Positions 51,829 to 62,528 of a stretch of DNA of 64,000 nucleotides are shown piece by piece; the stretch's first letter is position 1; each line of letters begins with the position of its first letter. Source of the stretch: Tessaracoccus palaemonis. GTDB taxonomy: Bacteria; Actinomycetota; Actinomycetes; Propionibacteriales; Propionibacteriaceae. The translations under genes were made by a program, and so were the position numbers. The DNA lies in contig NZ_CP079216.1 in the NCBI RefSeq assembly GCF_019316905.1, forward strand, positions 62,001-126,000, in the 5' to 3' direction. The notes beneath the pieces are model-generated. The model ran no database searches, had not been told where the DNA came from, and saw nothing but the letters and a program-made list of their open reading frames with translations.

Positions 51829-52566
51829 TCAGGTGGGCGACCCCGGGAGAACGACGGCGTCGCGCACCTCGTCGAGGATGGCCTGCATCGCGGAGCGCGC
51901 GGTCGCCGGGTCTCCGCGGAAGATCGCCTCGGCCACGGCCTCGTGCCCGGCGAGGGCCTCGGGCTGTGGGCGCGGGGGCATCAGGCCGAGTTCCGTGCGG
52001 CCGGTCAGCACGACGGCGACGACGTCGCTCAGCGCGGCGAACAGCTCGTTGCCGCTCAGCGCCAGGATCGTGCGGTGGAAGTCGATGTCCACCTGGAGGA
52101 ACTCGGTCAGCTCGCCCGCCTCGCCGAGCCTGCGCATCTCCGAGGCCAGGGGCATCAGCCGCGCACGGGCGTGGACGTCGCCGTTGCGGGCCGCGCCTTC
52201 CGCCGCTGCGGGCTCGACGGCCAGGCGCAGATGGGTGAGGGAGCGGAGCTGCTCCTCGCGTCGCGTGGAGTGGAGCCGCAGATCGATGAGTGAGGAGTCG
52301 AGCACGTGCCACAGGGACTTCTGCTGCGCGACCAGCCCGTGCCGTCGGCGAGTCCGCACCAGGCCCATCGTCTCGAGCTGGCGTGCCGCCTCGCGCGCGA
52401 CCGTGCGGGAGACATTGAACCGGCCCTGGATGTCCTCCAGCGTCCGGGGCTGGCCGATCTCCCAGACGCCGTCGATGATCTCGATGCCCAGCGTGCGGGT
52501 GACCCCCTCATGCAGGAGGTCTCCGGGGCCCGCGGCTTCACCGGTCGGATCGACGTCGATTCTCAT
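51829..52566 (-). CDS. gntR: GntR-family (FadR subgroup) regulator of the gluconate genes
   Basis: This 245-residue protein has a winged helix-turn-helix at about residues 30-85 (GQPRTLEDIQGRFNVSRTVA, then LETMGLVRTRRRHG) and a helical FCD ligand domain with metal-type residues (DIDFHRTILALSGN). It is divergent from gntK and probably represses the gluconate genes until gluconate or 6-phosphogluconate binds. The ATG lies six bases after a TAGACT box (52573-52578, minus strand). Confidence 0.9.
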   Translation of the reverse strand: MRIDVDPTGEAAGPGDLLHEGVTRTLGIEIIDGVWEIGQPRTLEDIQGRFNVSRTVAREAARQLETMGLVRTRRRHGLVAQQKSLWHVLDSSLIDLRLHSTRREEQLRSLTHLRLAVEPAAAEGAARNGDVHARARLMPLASEMRRLGEAGELTEFLQVDIDFHRTILALSGNELFAALSDVVAVVLTGRTELGLMPPRPQPEALAGHEAVAEAIFRGDPATARSAMQAILDEVRDAVVLPGSPT

Positions 52567-52625
52567 GACCCGAGTCTAGTGAGGGCATACCCTGCGTGCC
52601 CCGCGGACTCCCTGTGGGAAGAAAG

Positions 52626-52669
52626 ATGATACGAATCTCTTGTCAAGGAACACCTTTACGGGTTATGGT
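52626..52669 (+). promoter_or_regulatory. Promoter of the gluconate operon with candidate GntR site
   Basis: TTGTCA at 52640-52645, an 18-base spacer and TATGGT at 52664-52669 form the promoter. An imperfect inverted repeat, TGATAC with TTGTCA, spans 52627-52645 and overlaps the -35 box, the position expected for the GntR repressor. Confidence 0.6.
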
Positions 52670-52712
52670 CATCCCACAGACGGGCACAGGTGCCCGACGA
52701 GAAGGGTCAAAG

Positions 52713-53258
52713 ATGACGGATACAGACCACCGGAGCATCCACCTGGTCCTCATGGGCGTCGCGGGCTCCGGGAAGACCACGATCCTGCACGCGCTGGCAG
52801 ACCGGCTCGGCTGGTCGGTGGCGGAGGGCGACGCCTTCCACCCCGAGGCGAACGTCGCCAAGATGCAAGCCGGGCACCCGCTCACCGACGAGGACCGCTG
52901 GCCCTGGCTGGAGCGGATCGTGACGTGGACCGACGTCGAGGACGCCGCGGGCAGGGACACGCTCGTCACCTGCTCCGCGCTGCGCCGCGTCTACCGCGAC
53001 AAGCTCCGCGAGGCTCCCGGCCGCACGATCTGCGTGCACCTGGCCGGGGCCGAGAAGCTGATCGCCGAGCGGATGGCCGCCCGCGCGGGGCACTTCATGC
53101 CCACCTCGCTGCTGCCGTCGCAGATCGCGACGCTCGAACCCCTTGGCGACGACGAGGACGGCATTGTCGTCGACGTCAACCAGACCACAGAGGAGATCAC
53201 CGACGAGATCGTCTCGCGGCTGCACCTCGTCGCTGCCAACTACCACACCCACCACTGA
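52713..53258 (+). CDS. gntK: Gluconokinase
   Basis: This 181-residue P-loop kinase has Walker A GVAGSGKTT (residues 15-23), then WSVAEGDAFHP, SCSALRR-like TCSALRRVYRDKLR and ARAGHFMPTSLLPSQ, the full GntK signature. It phosphorylates gluconate to 6-phosphogluconate. I set the start at ATG 52713, within reach of GAAGGG; an earlier frame from 52596 crosses the promoter. The permease gene follows after 14 bases. Confidence 0.95.
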   Translation: MTDTDHRSIHLVLMGVAGSGKTTILHALADRLGWSVAEGDAFHPEANVAKMQAGHPLTDEDRWPWLERIVTWTDVEDAAGRDTLVTCSALRRVYRDKLREAPGRTICVHLAGAEKLIAERMAARAGHFMPTSLLPSQIATLEPLGDDEDGIVVDVNQTTEEITDEIVSRLHLVAANYHTHH

Positions 53259-53272
53259 CACCGGAGTCACCC

Positions 53273-54610
53273 ATGACCACTCAGCTCGTTCTCGCGGCCC
53301 TGGCAGGTATCGCCGTCATCGTCGCGCTCATCGTCTGGCTCAAGATCCATCCCTTCCTGGCGCTGATGGCCGGCGCCGGCACGATGGCCATCGCGGCCGG
53401 AACCCCCTACCAGGACCTGTTCTCCTCCTTCACGACGGGACTCGGCGACACCATCGCGGGCGTCGGCCTGCTCATCGTGCTCGGCTCGATCATCGGCACA
53501 CTGCTCGTCCACTCGGGCGGCGCCGATGTGATCGTCGACACCATCCTCGCGAAGACCCCCGTGAAGCGGCTGCCATGGGCCATGGCGCTCATCGCCTTCG
53601 TCGTCGGCATCCCGCTGTTCTTCGAGGTCGGCGTCGTGATCCTGATCCCCGTCGTGATGTTCGCCGCGCATCGCGCCAAGCTGCCCGTGATCCTGCTCGG
53701 CATCCCCGCGCTCGCCGGCCTCTCCGCGCTGCACGGCCTCGTGCCCCCGCACCCCGGACCCCTGATCGCGATCGACGCGCTGGGCGCCAACCTCGGCCTC
53801 ACGCTGGGCTTCGGCCTGCTCGTCGCCATCCCCTGCGTCGCGATCTCCGGCCCGATCCTCGGCCGCGTGATGGCGAAGTGGGTCCCGATCCCGGCCCGCG
53901 AGAACTTCCTCGGCGAGGTCGACACGGATGCCCCCGACGGCCGCAGGCCCTCCTTCGCCGCGGCGCTGATCGTCGTCCTGCTTCCCGTGGTCCTCATGCT
54001 CGCCCGCACCGTCGTGGAGATGGCGGGCTCCGAGGAGTCCGGGCTCGGCCAGGCCGTCGTGTTCGTCGGCACGCCGCTGATCGCGCTGACCATCACCACC
54101 GTCGTCGCGATGTTTCTCCTGGGCTACACGTTGGGCCGCACCCTGAAGCAGGTCTCCGACACCGTCGGCTCCTCCTTCGCGCCGATCGCCAGCATCCTGC
54201 TGATCGTCGCGGCGGGCGGCGGCTTCAAGCAGACGCTGGTCGACTCCGGCATCGCCGACGTCATCGCGTCGGGCATCGTGCAGGCCTCCATCCCCGTGAT
54301 CCTGGCCGGCTGGATCGTCTCGGCGCTCATCCGCGTCGCGACGGGCTCCGCGACCGTCGCGACCATCACGGCCTCGGGCATCATGGCCCCGCTGGCGACC
54401 GACCTCACCTCCCCGCACCTTGCGCTGCTCGTGCTGGCCATCGGCTCCGGCTCGGTGTTCCTCTCCCACGTCAACGACGCGGGCTTCTGGCTGGTCAAGG
54501 AGTACTTCGGCATGACGGTGGGCCAGACGTTCAAGACCTGGTCGCTGATGGAGACCGTGCTGTCCGTCACGGGCCTCGCCTCGGTGATGCTCCTCTCGCT
54601 CGCTTTCTGA
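53273..54610 (+). CDS. gntP: Gluconate:H+ symporter (GntP family)
   Basis: This 445-residue protein has about twelve to fourteen helices and GntP features such as LLVHSGGADVIVDTI, GIPLFFEVGVVIL, HGLVPPHPGPL and HVNDAGFWLVKEYFGM. It imports gluconate with protons. CGGAG precedes the ATG. It lies between gntK and the 6-phosphogluconate dehydrogenase gene in one operon. Confidence 0.94.
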   Translation: MTTQLVLAALAGIAVIVALIVWLKIHPFLALMAGAGTMAIAAGTPYQDLFSSFTTGLGDTIAGVGLLIVLGSIIGTLLVHSGGADVIVDTILAKTPVKRLPWAMALIAFVVGIPLFFEVGVVILIPVVMFAAHRAKLPVILLGIPALAGLSALHGLVPPHPGPLIAIDALGANLGLTLGFGLLVAIPCVAISGPILGRVMAKWVPIPARENFLGEVDTDAPDGRRPSFAAALIVVLLPVVLMLARTVVEMAGSEESGLGQAVVFVGTPLIALTITTVVAMFLLGYTLGRTLKQVSDTVGSSFAPIASILLIVAAGGGFKQTLVDSGIADVIASGIVQASIPVILAGWIVSALIRVATGSATVATITASGIMAPLATDLTSPHLALLVLAIGSGSVFLSHVNDAGFWLVKEYFGMTVGQTFKTWSLMETVLSVTGLASVMLLSLAF

Positions 54611-54623
54611 CAAGGAGTCACAC

Positions 54624-55646
<1,023 letters not shown>

Positions 55647-55690
55647 GGGGTCGGTCGCGCTCAGCCGGGGGTCGTTGACATACTCGTGAC

Positions 55691-56794
55691 GTGATCGAAG
55701 CCTGGACCTGGCCCGCCTACGTGGGCGTGCTGCTCGGCGCGGCTGCGTTCGTCGCGCTCTTCGTACCCATCCTCGTGTGGGAGTCGCGCCGGATGGGGCA
55801 GATCCGCCTGCTGCGGGTCGTCGGGGCGGCGGCCGTCGCCGTCTACGGGGTGGCGCTGATCGCCTACACGCTGCTGCCCATTCCGGACTCGCAGTGGTGC
55901 GCCGCCAACCCGTCGCCGCCGCGCAACCTGAAGCCGCTCAGCTTCGTCGGCGACCTGCTCGACTACTACCGGGCCAACGGCGTCCGTTCGCTGCTCCGGA
56001 GTTTCGTGTTCCTGCAGGTCGTGTTCAACGTCGTGCTGTTCCTCCCCTTCGGCGGCCTGTGGAGGCGGTACTTCGGCGGGCGGGTCGCCACGGCGACGCT
56101 GCTCGGTTTCTGCGCGTCGGTGGCCATCGAGGTCACGCAGACGACGGGGGCCCTCGGCCTCCTGCCCTGCGCGTACCGGGTCGGCGATGTGGACGACGTG
56201 CTCCTCAACTCGACCGGCGCCCTCATCGGCGCCGCCCTCGCGGGGGCGTTGTTCTTCTTCGTCCCTGACGCGCGCGCCGAGTCGCGGCGACGGGGCCGCC
56301 CCCGCCCCGTCAGCAGGAGCCGCCGCCTGGTCGGCATGCTGGTCGACTACGCACTGCTTGCCGCGGTGCAGGCGTCGATCGCGCTGGGCTGGCGCGCGAC
56401 GCAGTACTGGATCCTCAAGGTGCCGGCCAACCGCCTCGACGAGGTCGACGGCGTCTTCTGGGGAGGGGTCGTCGGCTTTGTGCTGGTCGTCGTCCTGCCG
56501 TGGTTCACGGCGAGCGGCGCGTCGCTGGGTCAGCGGACGGTGTGGCTGACGCCGGGCGGGGAGAGGGCCGGCTTCTGGCGGCATGCTGCGCGTTCGCTCG
56601 CGGGTTTCGGCGGCTGGGCGCTGCTCAGCACGGTCGCCTCGGTGCCCGGACTGCCGGCCGCGGCCGTCTCGGGGCTGGAACTGGCCGCATCGGTGCTCGT
56701 CGGCGCCACGTTCGTCGCGCTGGTGTTCGACCGGAGCGCCCGCGGCCTGTCGTTCCGGGCCGCCGGCCTGGAGGTCGTCGACTCGCGGGCCTGA
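55691..56794 (+). CDS. VanZ-like and RDD-like membrane protein
   Basis: This 367-residue protein has a VanZ-like N-terminal half (about residues 1-190, with VVFNVVLFLPFGGL, EVTQTTGALG and DVDDVLLNSTGALIG) and an RDD-like second half (205-360, opening RRLVGMLVDYALLAA). Seven to nine helices are visible. VanZ proteins are linked to low-level teicoplanin resistance or other surface functions; the role here is unknown. The start is a GTG with no ribosome site and a CATACT box six bases upstream. The stop is two bases from the stop of the convergent PfkB gene. Confidence 0.82.
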   Translation: MIEAWTWPAYVGVLLGAAAFVALFVPILVWESRRMGQIRLLRVVGAAAVAVYGVALIAYTLLPIPDSQWCAANPSPPRNLKPLSFVGDLLDYYRANGVRSLLRSFVFLQVVFNVVLFLPFGGLWRRYFGGRVATATLLGFCASVAIEVTQTTGALGLLPCAYRVGDVDDVLLNSTGALIGAALAGALFFFVPDARAESRRRGRPRPVSRSRRLVGMLVDYALLAAVQASIALGWRATQYWILKVPANRLDEVDGVFWGGVVGFVLVVVLPWFTASGASLGQRTVWLTPGGERAGFWRHAARSLAGFGGWALLSTVASVPGLPAAAVSGLELAASVLVGATFVALVFDRSARGLSFRAAGLEVVDSRA

Positions 56795-56796
56795 GG

Positions 56797-57735
56797 TCAG
56801 GCGAACACCACGCGCGGCAGGTTGGCCCAGGCCGCCTCGCCGAGCTCCGTGCCGCGGTTGCCGGCGACGTGCGCGGCGGCCGCCGCGAGGCCGTGCCGCA
56901 CCCACCCCGTCGGTTCGTCCCCGTCGAGCACGCCCCAGGCGAGGCCCGCGACCAGCGCGTCGCCCGCCATCACCGACTGGACCGGACGCTCGACGGGGCA
57001 CGCGGCCCTCGCGACGCGGGTACCGTCGAGGAACGCGACGCCGGCGGCGCCCAGCGACACCAGCGGCAGCCGCGCCCCGGCGGCGGCGAAGGCGTCGAGC
57101 GCGGCGCGCACCCGGTTGGCGGGATCGGCCGCGGCCACGGCCGGGAGGGCCAGGATCTCGTCGTCGTTCGGCTTGAACGCCAGCACCCCCGGCACCTCCA
57201 GCGCGGCGACGAGCGCGTCCTTCTGCGCGTCCACGATCACCCGCGCACCGCGGGCCAGGCAGGCGCGCGCCAGGTCCGCCCACGTCGTGGCGGGCAGCCC
57301 GGCAGGTGTCGACCCGTTGAGGGTGACGACGTCGCCGGGGGCCACGTCGGCGAGCAGGCGGCGCGCCAGGTTCTCCAGCGGCGCCGGGTCGGCGAGCCGG
57401 AACCCGGCGCCGACGAAGTGCGCCGCGACCTTCTCGCCCGTCTGGTCGACGAGCGTCAGGTTGTGCCGGGTCGCCCCCGGCACCGCGACGAGCGAGTGGG
57501 CGATGCCCTCGGCCGTCAGGCGGGCTGAGTAGTCGGGCTGGTCGTCGGCGCCGATGAGCGCGTACGCGACCACGTCGAGGCCCAGCGCGACCGCGGTCCT
57601 GGCGCAGCTGATGCCCTTGCCGGAGCAGACCGAGCGGAAGTCGTGCATGGTCCCGACGCCGCCCCAGGCCAGGCCGCTGACCGTGAAGTAGTCGTCGTAG
57701 CCGGTGTTCAGGGTGACGGTGCGCAGGACTGCCAT
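56797..57735 (-). CDS. PfkB-family sugar kinase (1-phosphofructokinase-like)
   Basis: This 312-residue protein has the PfkB/LacC layout: TVTLNTGYDDYF at the start, a sugar-site motif SGKGISCARTAVALG and the anion-hole motif VMAGDALVAGLAWG. The usual GGKGxNVA reads SGKGISCA and the usual GAGD reads MAGD. The catalytic Asp is kept. The substrate is probably a phosphorylated hexose, but the change at the sugar site makes it uncertain. The ATG lies six bases after TATCTT. It is next to cca, 22 bases away, on the same strand. Confidence 0.82.
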   Translation of the reverse strand: MAVLRTVTLNTGYDDYFTVSGLAWGGVGTMHDFRSVCSGKGISCARTAVALGLDVVAYALIGADDQPDYSARLTAEGIAHSLVAVPGATRHNLTLVDQTGEKVAAHFVGAGFRLADPAPLENLARRLLADVAPGDVVTLNGSTPAGLPATTWADLARACLARGARVIVDAQKDALVAALEVPGVLAFKPNDDEILALPAVAAADPANRVRAALDAFAAAGARLPLVSLGAAGVAFLDGTRVARAACPVERPVQSVMAGDALVAGLAWGVLDGDEPTGWVRHGLAAAAAHVAGNRGTELGEAAWANLPRVVFA

Positions 57736-57757
57736 GGCGCCAAGATACCGGCGGTGG

Positions 57758-59191
57758 TCAGCGGGCGGCCCACCACTCCTTCAGCAGGCGGACGGCGTCG
57801 TCGTGCTCGCGCGGGCCGTTCTCCGTGCGGTCCTCGAGCAGGAAGCGGTACGCCTCGCCGACCTCGCGGCCCGGCCTGATGCCCAGCACGGCCATGATCT
57901 CGTCGCCGTCGAGGTGCGGGCGCAGCGCCTGGAGCTCCTCCTGCGCGGCCAGTTCGTCGATGCGCCACTCGAGCTCCTCGTAGCTGCGCCGCAGCCGCGT
58001 GGCCTTCTGCCGGTTGCGGGTCGTGCAGTCGGCGCGGGTAAGGATGTGCAGGTGCTCGAGCTCGTCGCCGGCGTCGCGGACGTAGCGGCGGACTGCGGCA
58101 TCGCTCCAGCCGCCGTCGCCGTATCCGTGGAACCTCAGGTGCAGCTCGATCAGCTTCGCGACGGACTTCACGACGGCGGCCGGGTACGTCATGGCCTTCA
58201 GACGCTTCTTGATGAGCTTGGCGCCGACGATGTCGTGGTGGTGGAACGTGACCTTCGAGCCCTCGAACCGTCGGGTGGCGGGCTTGCCGGCGTCGTGCAG
58301 CAGAGCGGCGAGGCGGTTGACGATGTCGGGCTGGTGGCCGCGGGCCTTCTCCAGCTCGATCGCCTGGTCGAGGACGGTGAGCGAATGCTGGTAGACGTCC
58401 TTGTGGCGCGCGTGTTCGTCGAGTTCGAGCTGCATTGCGGACAGCTCGGGAATGAAGTGGTCTGCCACGCCCGTGCGCACGAGCAGGTCGATACCCTCGC
58501 GGGGAGCGTCGGTCAGGAGCAGGCCGGAGAACTCCGTCTGGATCCGCTCGGCGGAGACGATCTCGATCCGGTCGGCCATGTCCTTCATGGCGGCGACGAC
58601 GTCGGGCGCGACGCTGAACCCCAGCCGCGAGGCGAAGCGCGCGGCGCGCAGCATGCGCAGCGGGTCGTCGGAGAAGCTGATCTCGGGCGTCGACGGGGTG
58701 CGGATGATGCCGTCGGCGAGGTCGTCGAGGCCGCCGTAGGGATCAAGGAAGGCCTTGGTGGCGACGTTGATCGCCATGGCGTTGACGGTGAAGTCGCGGC
58801 GGATCAGGTCGCCGTCGATCGTGTCGCCGAACGCCACCTCGGGCTTGCGGGACTCGCTGCGGTACACGTCGGCGCGGAAGGTGGTGACCTCGATCTGCCA
58901 CTGCGTGCCTCCGGAGTTCTTGAGGGCACCGATGGTGCCGAAGTCCTTGCCGATGTCCCACGTCGCGGGGGTGAACTGCTTCAGCAGCGCGTGTGTCTCG
59001 TCGGGGGTGGCGGAGGTGGTGAAATCGAGGTCGTGCCCCAGCTCGCCGAGCAGGGCGTCGCGGACGGAACCGCCGACCAGGAAGATCTCGTGTCCGGCCT
59101 CGGAGAACAGGCGACCCAGATCGTCGATGACGGGCGCGATGCGCAGGAGTTGGCGCATCGCGTTGGTCTGGGCTTCGGTCAGACTGGGCAC
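57758..59191 (-). CDS. cca: CCA tRNA nucleotidyltransferase
   Basis: This 477-residue protein has the class II nucleotidyltransferase head LVGGSVRDALLGELGHDLDF, the RRDFTVNAMAI segment, and an HD-type domain with LLHDAGKPATRRF. It adds or repairs the CCA end of tRNAs. The start is set at GTG 59191, eight bases after TAGAAT (59200-59205, minus strand); a start at 59221 would lie upstream of that box. In most actinobacteria cca lies near the DUF6049 and murJ genes; here they are 6 kb apart. Confidence 0.93.
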   Translation of the reverse strand: MPSLTEAQTNAMRQLLRIAPVIDDLGRLFSEAGHEIFLVGGSVRDALLGELGHDLDFTTSATPDETHALLKQFTPATWDIGKDFGTIGALKNSGGTQWQIEVTTFRADVYRSESRKPEVAFGDTIDGDLIRRDFTVNAMAINVATKAFLDPYGGLDDLADGIIRTPSTPEISFSDDPLRMLRAARFASRLGFSVAPDVVAAMKDMADRIEIVSAERIQTEFSGLLLTDAPREGIDLLVRTGVADHFIPELSAMQLELDEHARHKDVYQHSLTVLDQAIELEKARGHQPDIVNRLAALLHDAGKPATRRFEGSKVTFHHHDIVGAKLIKKRLKAMTYPAAVVKSVAKLIELHLRFHGYGDGGWSDAAVRRYVRDAGDELEHLHILTRADCTTRNRQKATRLRRSYEELEWRIDELAAQEELQALRPHLDGDEIMAVLGIRPGREVGEAYRFLLEDRTENGPREHDDAVRLLKEWWAAR

Positions 59192-59243
59192 GAGGCACGA
59201 TTCTAGTGCCGCGCATCGCACTCAAGCCCCGGGAGGAGCCCAG

Positions 59244-60044
59244 ATGTCGGAAATCGGCGTTGCCGCAGCCCAGTTCGGCCCCGTCGCGGACGAGGCCGCC
59301 AATCTCGATCGCATCCGGGAACTCGCCACGCAGGCGGCCGGCCGCGGCGCCCGCGTGGTCGTCCTCCCGGAGTACTCCAGCTACTTCGTCGACCCGTTCG
59401 ACGACACACTGGCGGCCCACGCCCAGAGCGTCGACGGCCCCTTCGTCGCGGGCCTGCGCGACCTGGCGGCCCGCCTCGACCAGGTGCTCGTCGCCGGACT
59501 GCTGGAACAGGGATCGGGCGGGCGGGTCCGCAACACCGTCGTCGCGGTCGGGGCCGACGGCCCGCTCGCCACCTACCGCAAGGCCCATCTCTACGACGCG
59601 TTCGGGCAGCGCGAGTCCGACCGGGTGGAACCCGGCGAGCTGACGGCGCCGGAGACCTTCGACCTCGACGGCCTCCGGTTCGGGCTGGTCACCTGCTACG
59701 ACCTACGGTTCCCGGAGTCGACGCGCGTGCTCGCCGACGCGGGCGTCACCGCGGTCCTGATGCCCGCGCAGTGGGTCCGCGGCCCTCTCAAGGAGGACCA
59801 CTGGGCGACGCTGATCGCGGCGCGGGCCATCGAGAACACCTGCTACGTGGCGGCCGCCGACCACCCGCCGAAGTACGGCATCGGGCTCAGCCGGGTGGTC
59901 GACCCGCAGGGCGTGACGCTCGCCGGCATCGGGGCGGGCGACGGGCTCGCCGTCGGCTTCCTGGCGGCCGACGAGGTCCGCCGGGTGCGCGAGCGGAACC
60001 CCGCCCTGGAGCTGCGCCGGTACCGGGTCGTACCGCGCGGATAG
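59244..60044 (+). CDS. Carbon-nitrogen hydrolase (nitrilase superfamily)
   Basis: This 266-residue protein has the Glu-Lys-Cys triad of the nitrilase superfamily: Glu43 (VVLPEYSSYF), Lys113 (YRKAHLYDAF) and Cys151 (VTCYDLRFPE). It belongs to the Nit/omega-amidase-like branch and probably hydrolyses a small amide. GGGAGGAG precedes the ATG at 59244. It is divergent from cca. There is a 166-base gap to the next gene with no recognised element. Confidence 0.92.
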   Translation: MSEIGVAAAQFGPVADEAANLDRIRELATQAAGRGARVVVLPEYSSYFVDPFDDTLAAHAQSVDGPFVAGLRDLAARLDQVLVAGLLEQGSGGRVRNTVVAVGADGPLATYRKAHLYDAFGQRESDRVEPGELTAPETFDLDGLRFGLVTCYDLRFPESTRVLADAGVTAVLMPAQWVRGPLKEDHWATLIAARAIENTCYVAAADHPPKYGIGLSRVVDPQGVTLAGIGAGDGLAVGFLAADEVRRVRERNPALELRRYRVVPRG

Positions 60045-60210
60045 GCGCCCGCGACCGCGGTCCGATCCTGTGCGGGAGGGGCGACACCGTGGTCCCCGAT
60101 CTGCCGGCTTCGCCCGGTGTGGATGTGGCCGATCTTGCCCCGACGCTTACGCTGGTACGGGCGACCCGCACAGTGGGCCGTCGGGGGAGAAGGAATCTTA
60201 AGGACGTCAC

Positions 60211-62499
60211 ATGGCCAAGTCACCAAGCTCCGGAGGCAAGCGCGGGAAGACCAAGTCCCGCGCCCGCACGATCTGGGGCCGCATCGGCATCGGCGCCCTC
60301 GTCGCGTTCATCGTCGTCGGCCTGACCGGGCTCGGTGGCCTGTTCTTCCTCTACACGACCACCGACCTGCCGGACCCCAACTCCGACTTCACGACGAACA
60401 CCACGTTCATCTACTACGCCGACGGCGAGACGCAGATGAGCTCCCTGTCGGTGCAGAACCGCGTCAGCCTCGACTACGAGGACATGCCGCAGGTCATGAA
60501 GGACGCCGTCGTGGCGGCCGAGAACCGGTCCTTCTGGGAGGACCCGGGCTTCTCGATCTCCGGCATGGCGCGCGGCGCGTGGAGCATCGCCACCGGCGGT
60601 GAGCTCCAGGGCGGCTCGACCATCACCCAGCAGTACATCAAGATCCTCTACCTCGACTCCAGCCAGACGGTCACCCGCAAGGTCCGCGAGCTGATGCTCG
60701 CCACCAAGATGGGCCGCGAGATGCCCAAGGAGGACATCCTCGAGGGCTACCTCAACACCATCTACTTCGGGCGCGGCGCGTACGGCATCCAGGCGGCCTC
60801 CCGCTCCTTCTTCCTGAAGGACGCCAAGGATCTCAGCCTCTCGGAGGCAGCGGCGCTGGCGGCGATCCTCAACAACCCCAGCGCCTTCAACCCGTCCGGC
60901 GGCGACGAGAAGCTCGAGGCGCTCTACGACCGCTACACCTACGTCCTCGACGGCATGCTGTCCATGGGGACCATCACGCAGGCCGAGCACGACGAGGCGT
61001 ACGGCTCGCTGCCCGAGTTCCCCGAGGTCCCCGTCAACAACCGCTACGGCGGCTCGAAGGGCTTCCTGGTGAAGATGGCCGAGGACGAACTCGTCGAGCA
61101 CGGCTTCTCCGAGGAGGAGATCCAGGGCGGCGGGCTGCGCATCGTCACCACGATCGACAAGACGATGCAGGACGCGGCCGCCAAGACCGCGAAGGCCTAC
61201 ACGAAGCAGGCGGCCGAGGACGCGTACGGCGACCCGGATCCCGCCGACCTGCACGTTGCCATCTCGTCGGTCGACACGTCCAACGGGGCGATCCTGGCGC
61301 AGTACGGCGGCCCTGACTACGTGAAGAACCAGCGCAACTGGGCGACGACCGACCGTCCGGCGGCGTCGACGTTCAAGACCTTCGCAACCATCGCGGGGCT
61401 GCGCAACGGCTTCTCGCTCGACTCGACCTTCAATGGCAACACGTTCGTTCCGCGCGGGGATACGCAGACCATCCGCAACGAGTTCAGCTACCAGTACGGC
61501 CCGGCCGTCACGCTGCGGAAGGCGACCGCGGACTCGATCAACACCGCCTTCGTCGACATGACGCAGCAGATCACCGACGGTGCCAGCGAGGTTGAGAAGG
61601 CCGCCAACGATGCGGGCGCCCCGACCAGCCGCGGCTGGGACCTCAACAACCGCATCGCGCTCGGCGCCGCGGAGGTCAGCCCGCTGAACATGGCCAACTC
61701 GTACGCGACGCTCGCCAACGGTGGGGAGCGCAACGACACCCACATCGTCGCGAAGGTCATGGACAGCGAGGGCAAGGTCATCTACGAGGCCGACCCCGGC
61801 TCGGAGCAGACCATCGAGAAGAACGTCGCGGCCAACGTGACCGACGCCCTGACCTCCGTGGTCACGGAGGGCACCGGCACGCGGGCCTCGGCGCTCGGCC
61901 GCCCCGTCGCGGGCAAGACCGGCACCAACGGCGTAGAGGACGCCATCACGTCGGCCTGGTTCGTCGGCTACACCAAGCAGATCTCGACGGCCGTGATGTA
62001 CGTCGCGGGCGATTCCGGCAATGAGGATCTCGAGGACTACAAGCGGCCCCAGGATGCGACGTTCTTCGGCTCCAGCTACCCGCTGATGACGTGGGTGGAC
62101 TACATGATGATCGCCACCGACGGGATGGACGTCGAGCAGTTCGACACCGCCGACGACATCAAGCCCGAGGTCAGCACCAGCCCCGCGGCGACCAGGTCAG
62201 CCAGCCCGACGGCCTCGCCGTCACCGACCCCGTCGGAGACCCCCTCCGAGGACCCGTCGGAGGAGCCGACGAGCGCGGCCCCGACGACCGCCGCCCCGAC
62301 CACGGCAGCCCCGACGACGGCGGTGCCGACGACCGCGACGCCCACCCAGGCTCCGACGACCGCGACGCCCACGAAGGAGCCGACCCTGGCGACGCAGGAA
62401 CCGACCGCGAAGCCGGATGAGACCGGCGACGCCGGTGGCGACGGGGACGGTGACGGGGACACCGGTGAGGGCGCGGGCGACGGCGGCAGTGAGGGATAG
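60211..62499 (+). CDS. Class A penicillin-binding protein
   Basis: This 762-residue bifunctional enzyme has a basic N-terminus, a helix at about 24-48, a GT51 glycosyltransferase domain (VVAAENRSFWEDPGFSISG, GGSTITQQYIK) and a transpeptidase domain with Ser386 (PAASTFKTF), SxN (DSINTAF) and KTGT (Lys569). It polymerises and cross-links peptidoglycan outside the membrane. The last 110 residues are Pro/Thr/Ala-rich repeats (TAAPTTAAPTT) then Gly/Asp-rich, probably a wall spacer. AAGGA lies six bases before the ATG. Confidence 0.95.
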   Translation: MAKSPSSGGKRGKTKSRARTIWGRIGIGALVAFIVVGLTGLGGLFFLYTTTDLPDPNSDFTTNTTFIYYADGETQMSSLSVQNRVSLDYEDMPQVMKDAVVAAENRSFWEDPGFSISGMARGAWSIATGGELQGGSTITQQYIKILYLDSSQTVTRKVRELMLATKMGREMPKEDILEGYLNTIYFGRGAYGIQAASRSFFLKDAKDLSLSEAAALAAILNNPSAFNPSGGDEKLEALYDRYTYVLDGMLSMGTITQAEHDEAYGSLPEFPEVPVNNRYGGSKGFLVKMAEDELVEHGFSEEEIQGGGLRIVTTIDKTMQDAAAKTAKAYTKQAAEDAYGDPDPADLHVAISSVDTSNGAILAQYGGPDYVKNQRNWATTDRPAASTFKTFATIAGLRNGFSLDSTFNGNTFVPRGDTQTIRNEFSYQYGPAVTLRKATADSINTAFVDMTQQITDGASEVEKAANDAGAPTSRGWDLNNRIALGAAEVSPLNMANSYATLANGGERNDTHIVAKVMDSEGKVIYEADPGSEQTIEKNVAANVTDALTSVVTEGTGTRASALGRPVAGKTGTNGVEDAITSAWFVGYTKQISTAVMYVAGDSGNEDLEDYKRPQDATFFGSSYPLMTWVDYMMIATDGMDVEQFDTADDIKPEVSTSPAATRSASPTASPSPTPSETPSEDPSEEPTSAAPTTAAPTTAAPTTAVPTTATPTQAPTTATPTKEPTLATQEPTAKPDETGDAGGDGDGDGDTGEGAGDGGSEG

Positions 62500-62528
62500 C
62501 GTTCGGCGCGCCCACTAGAGTGATGGGC

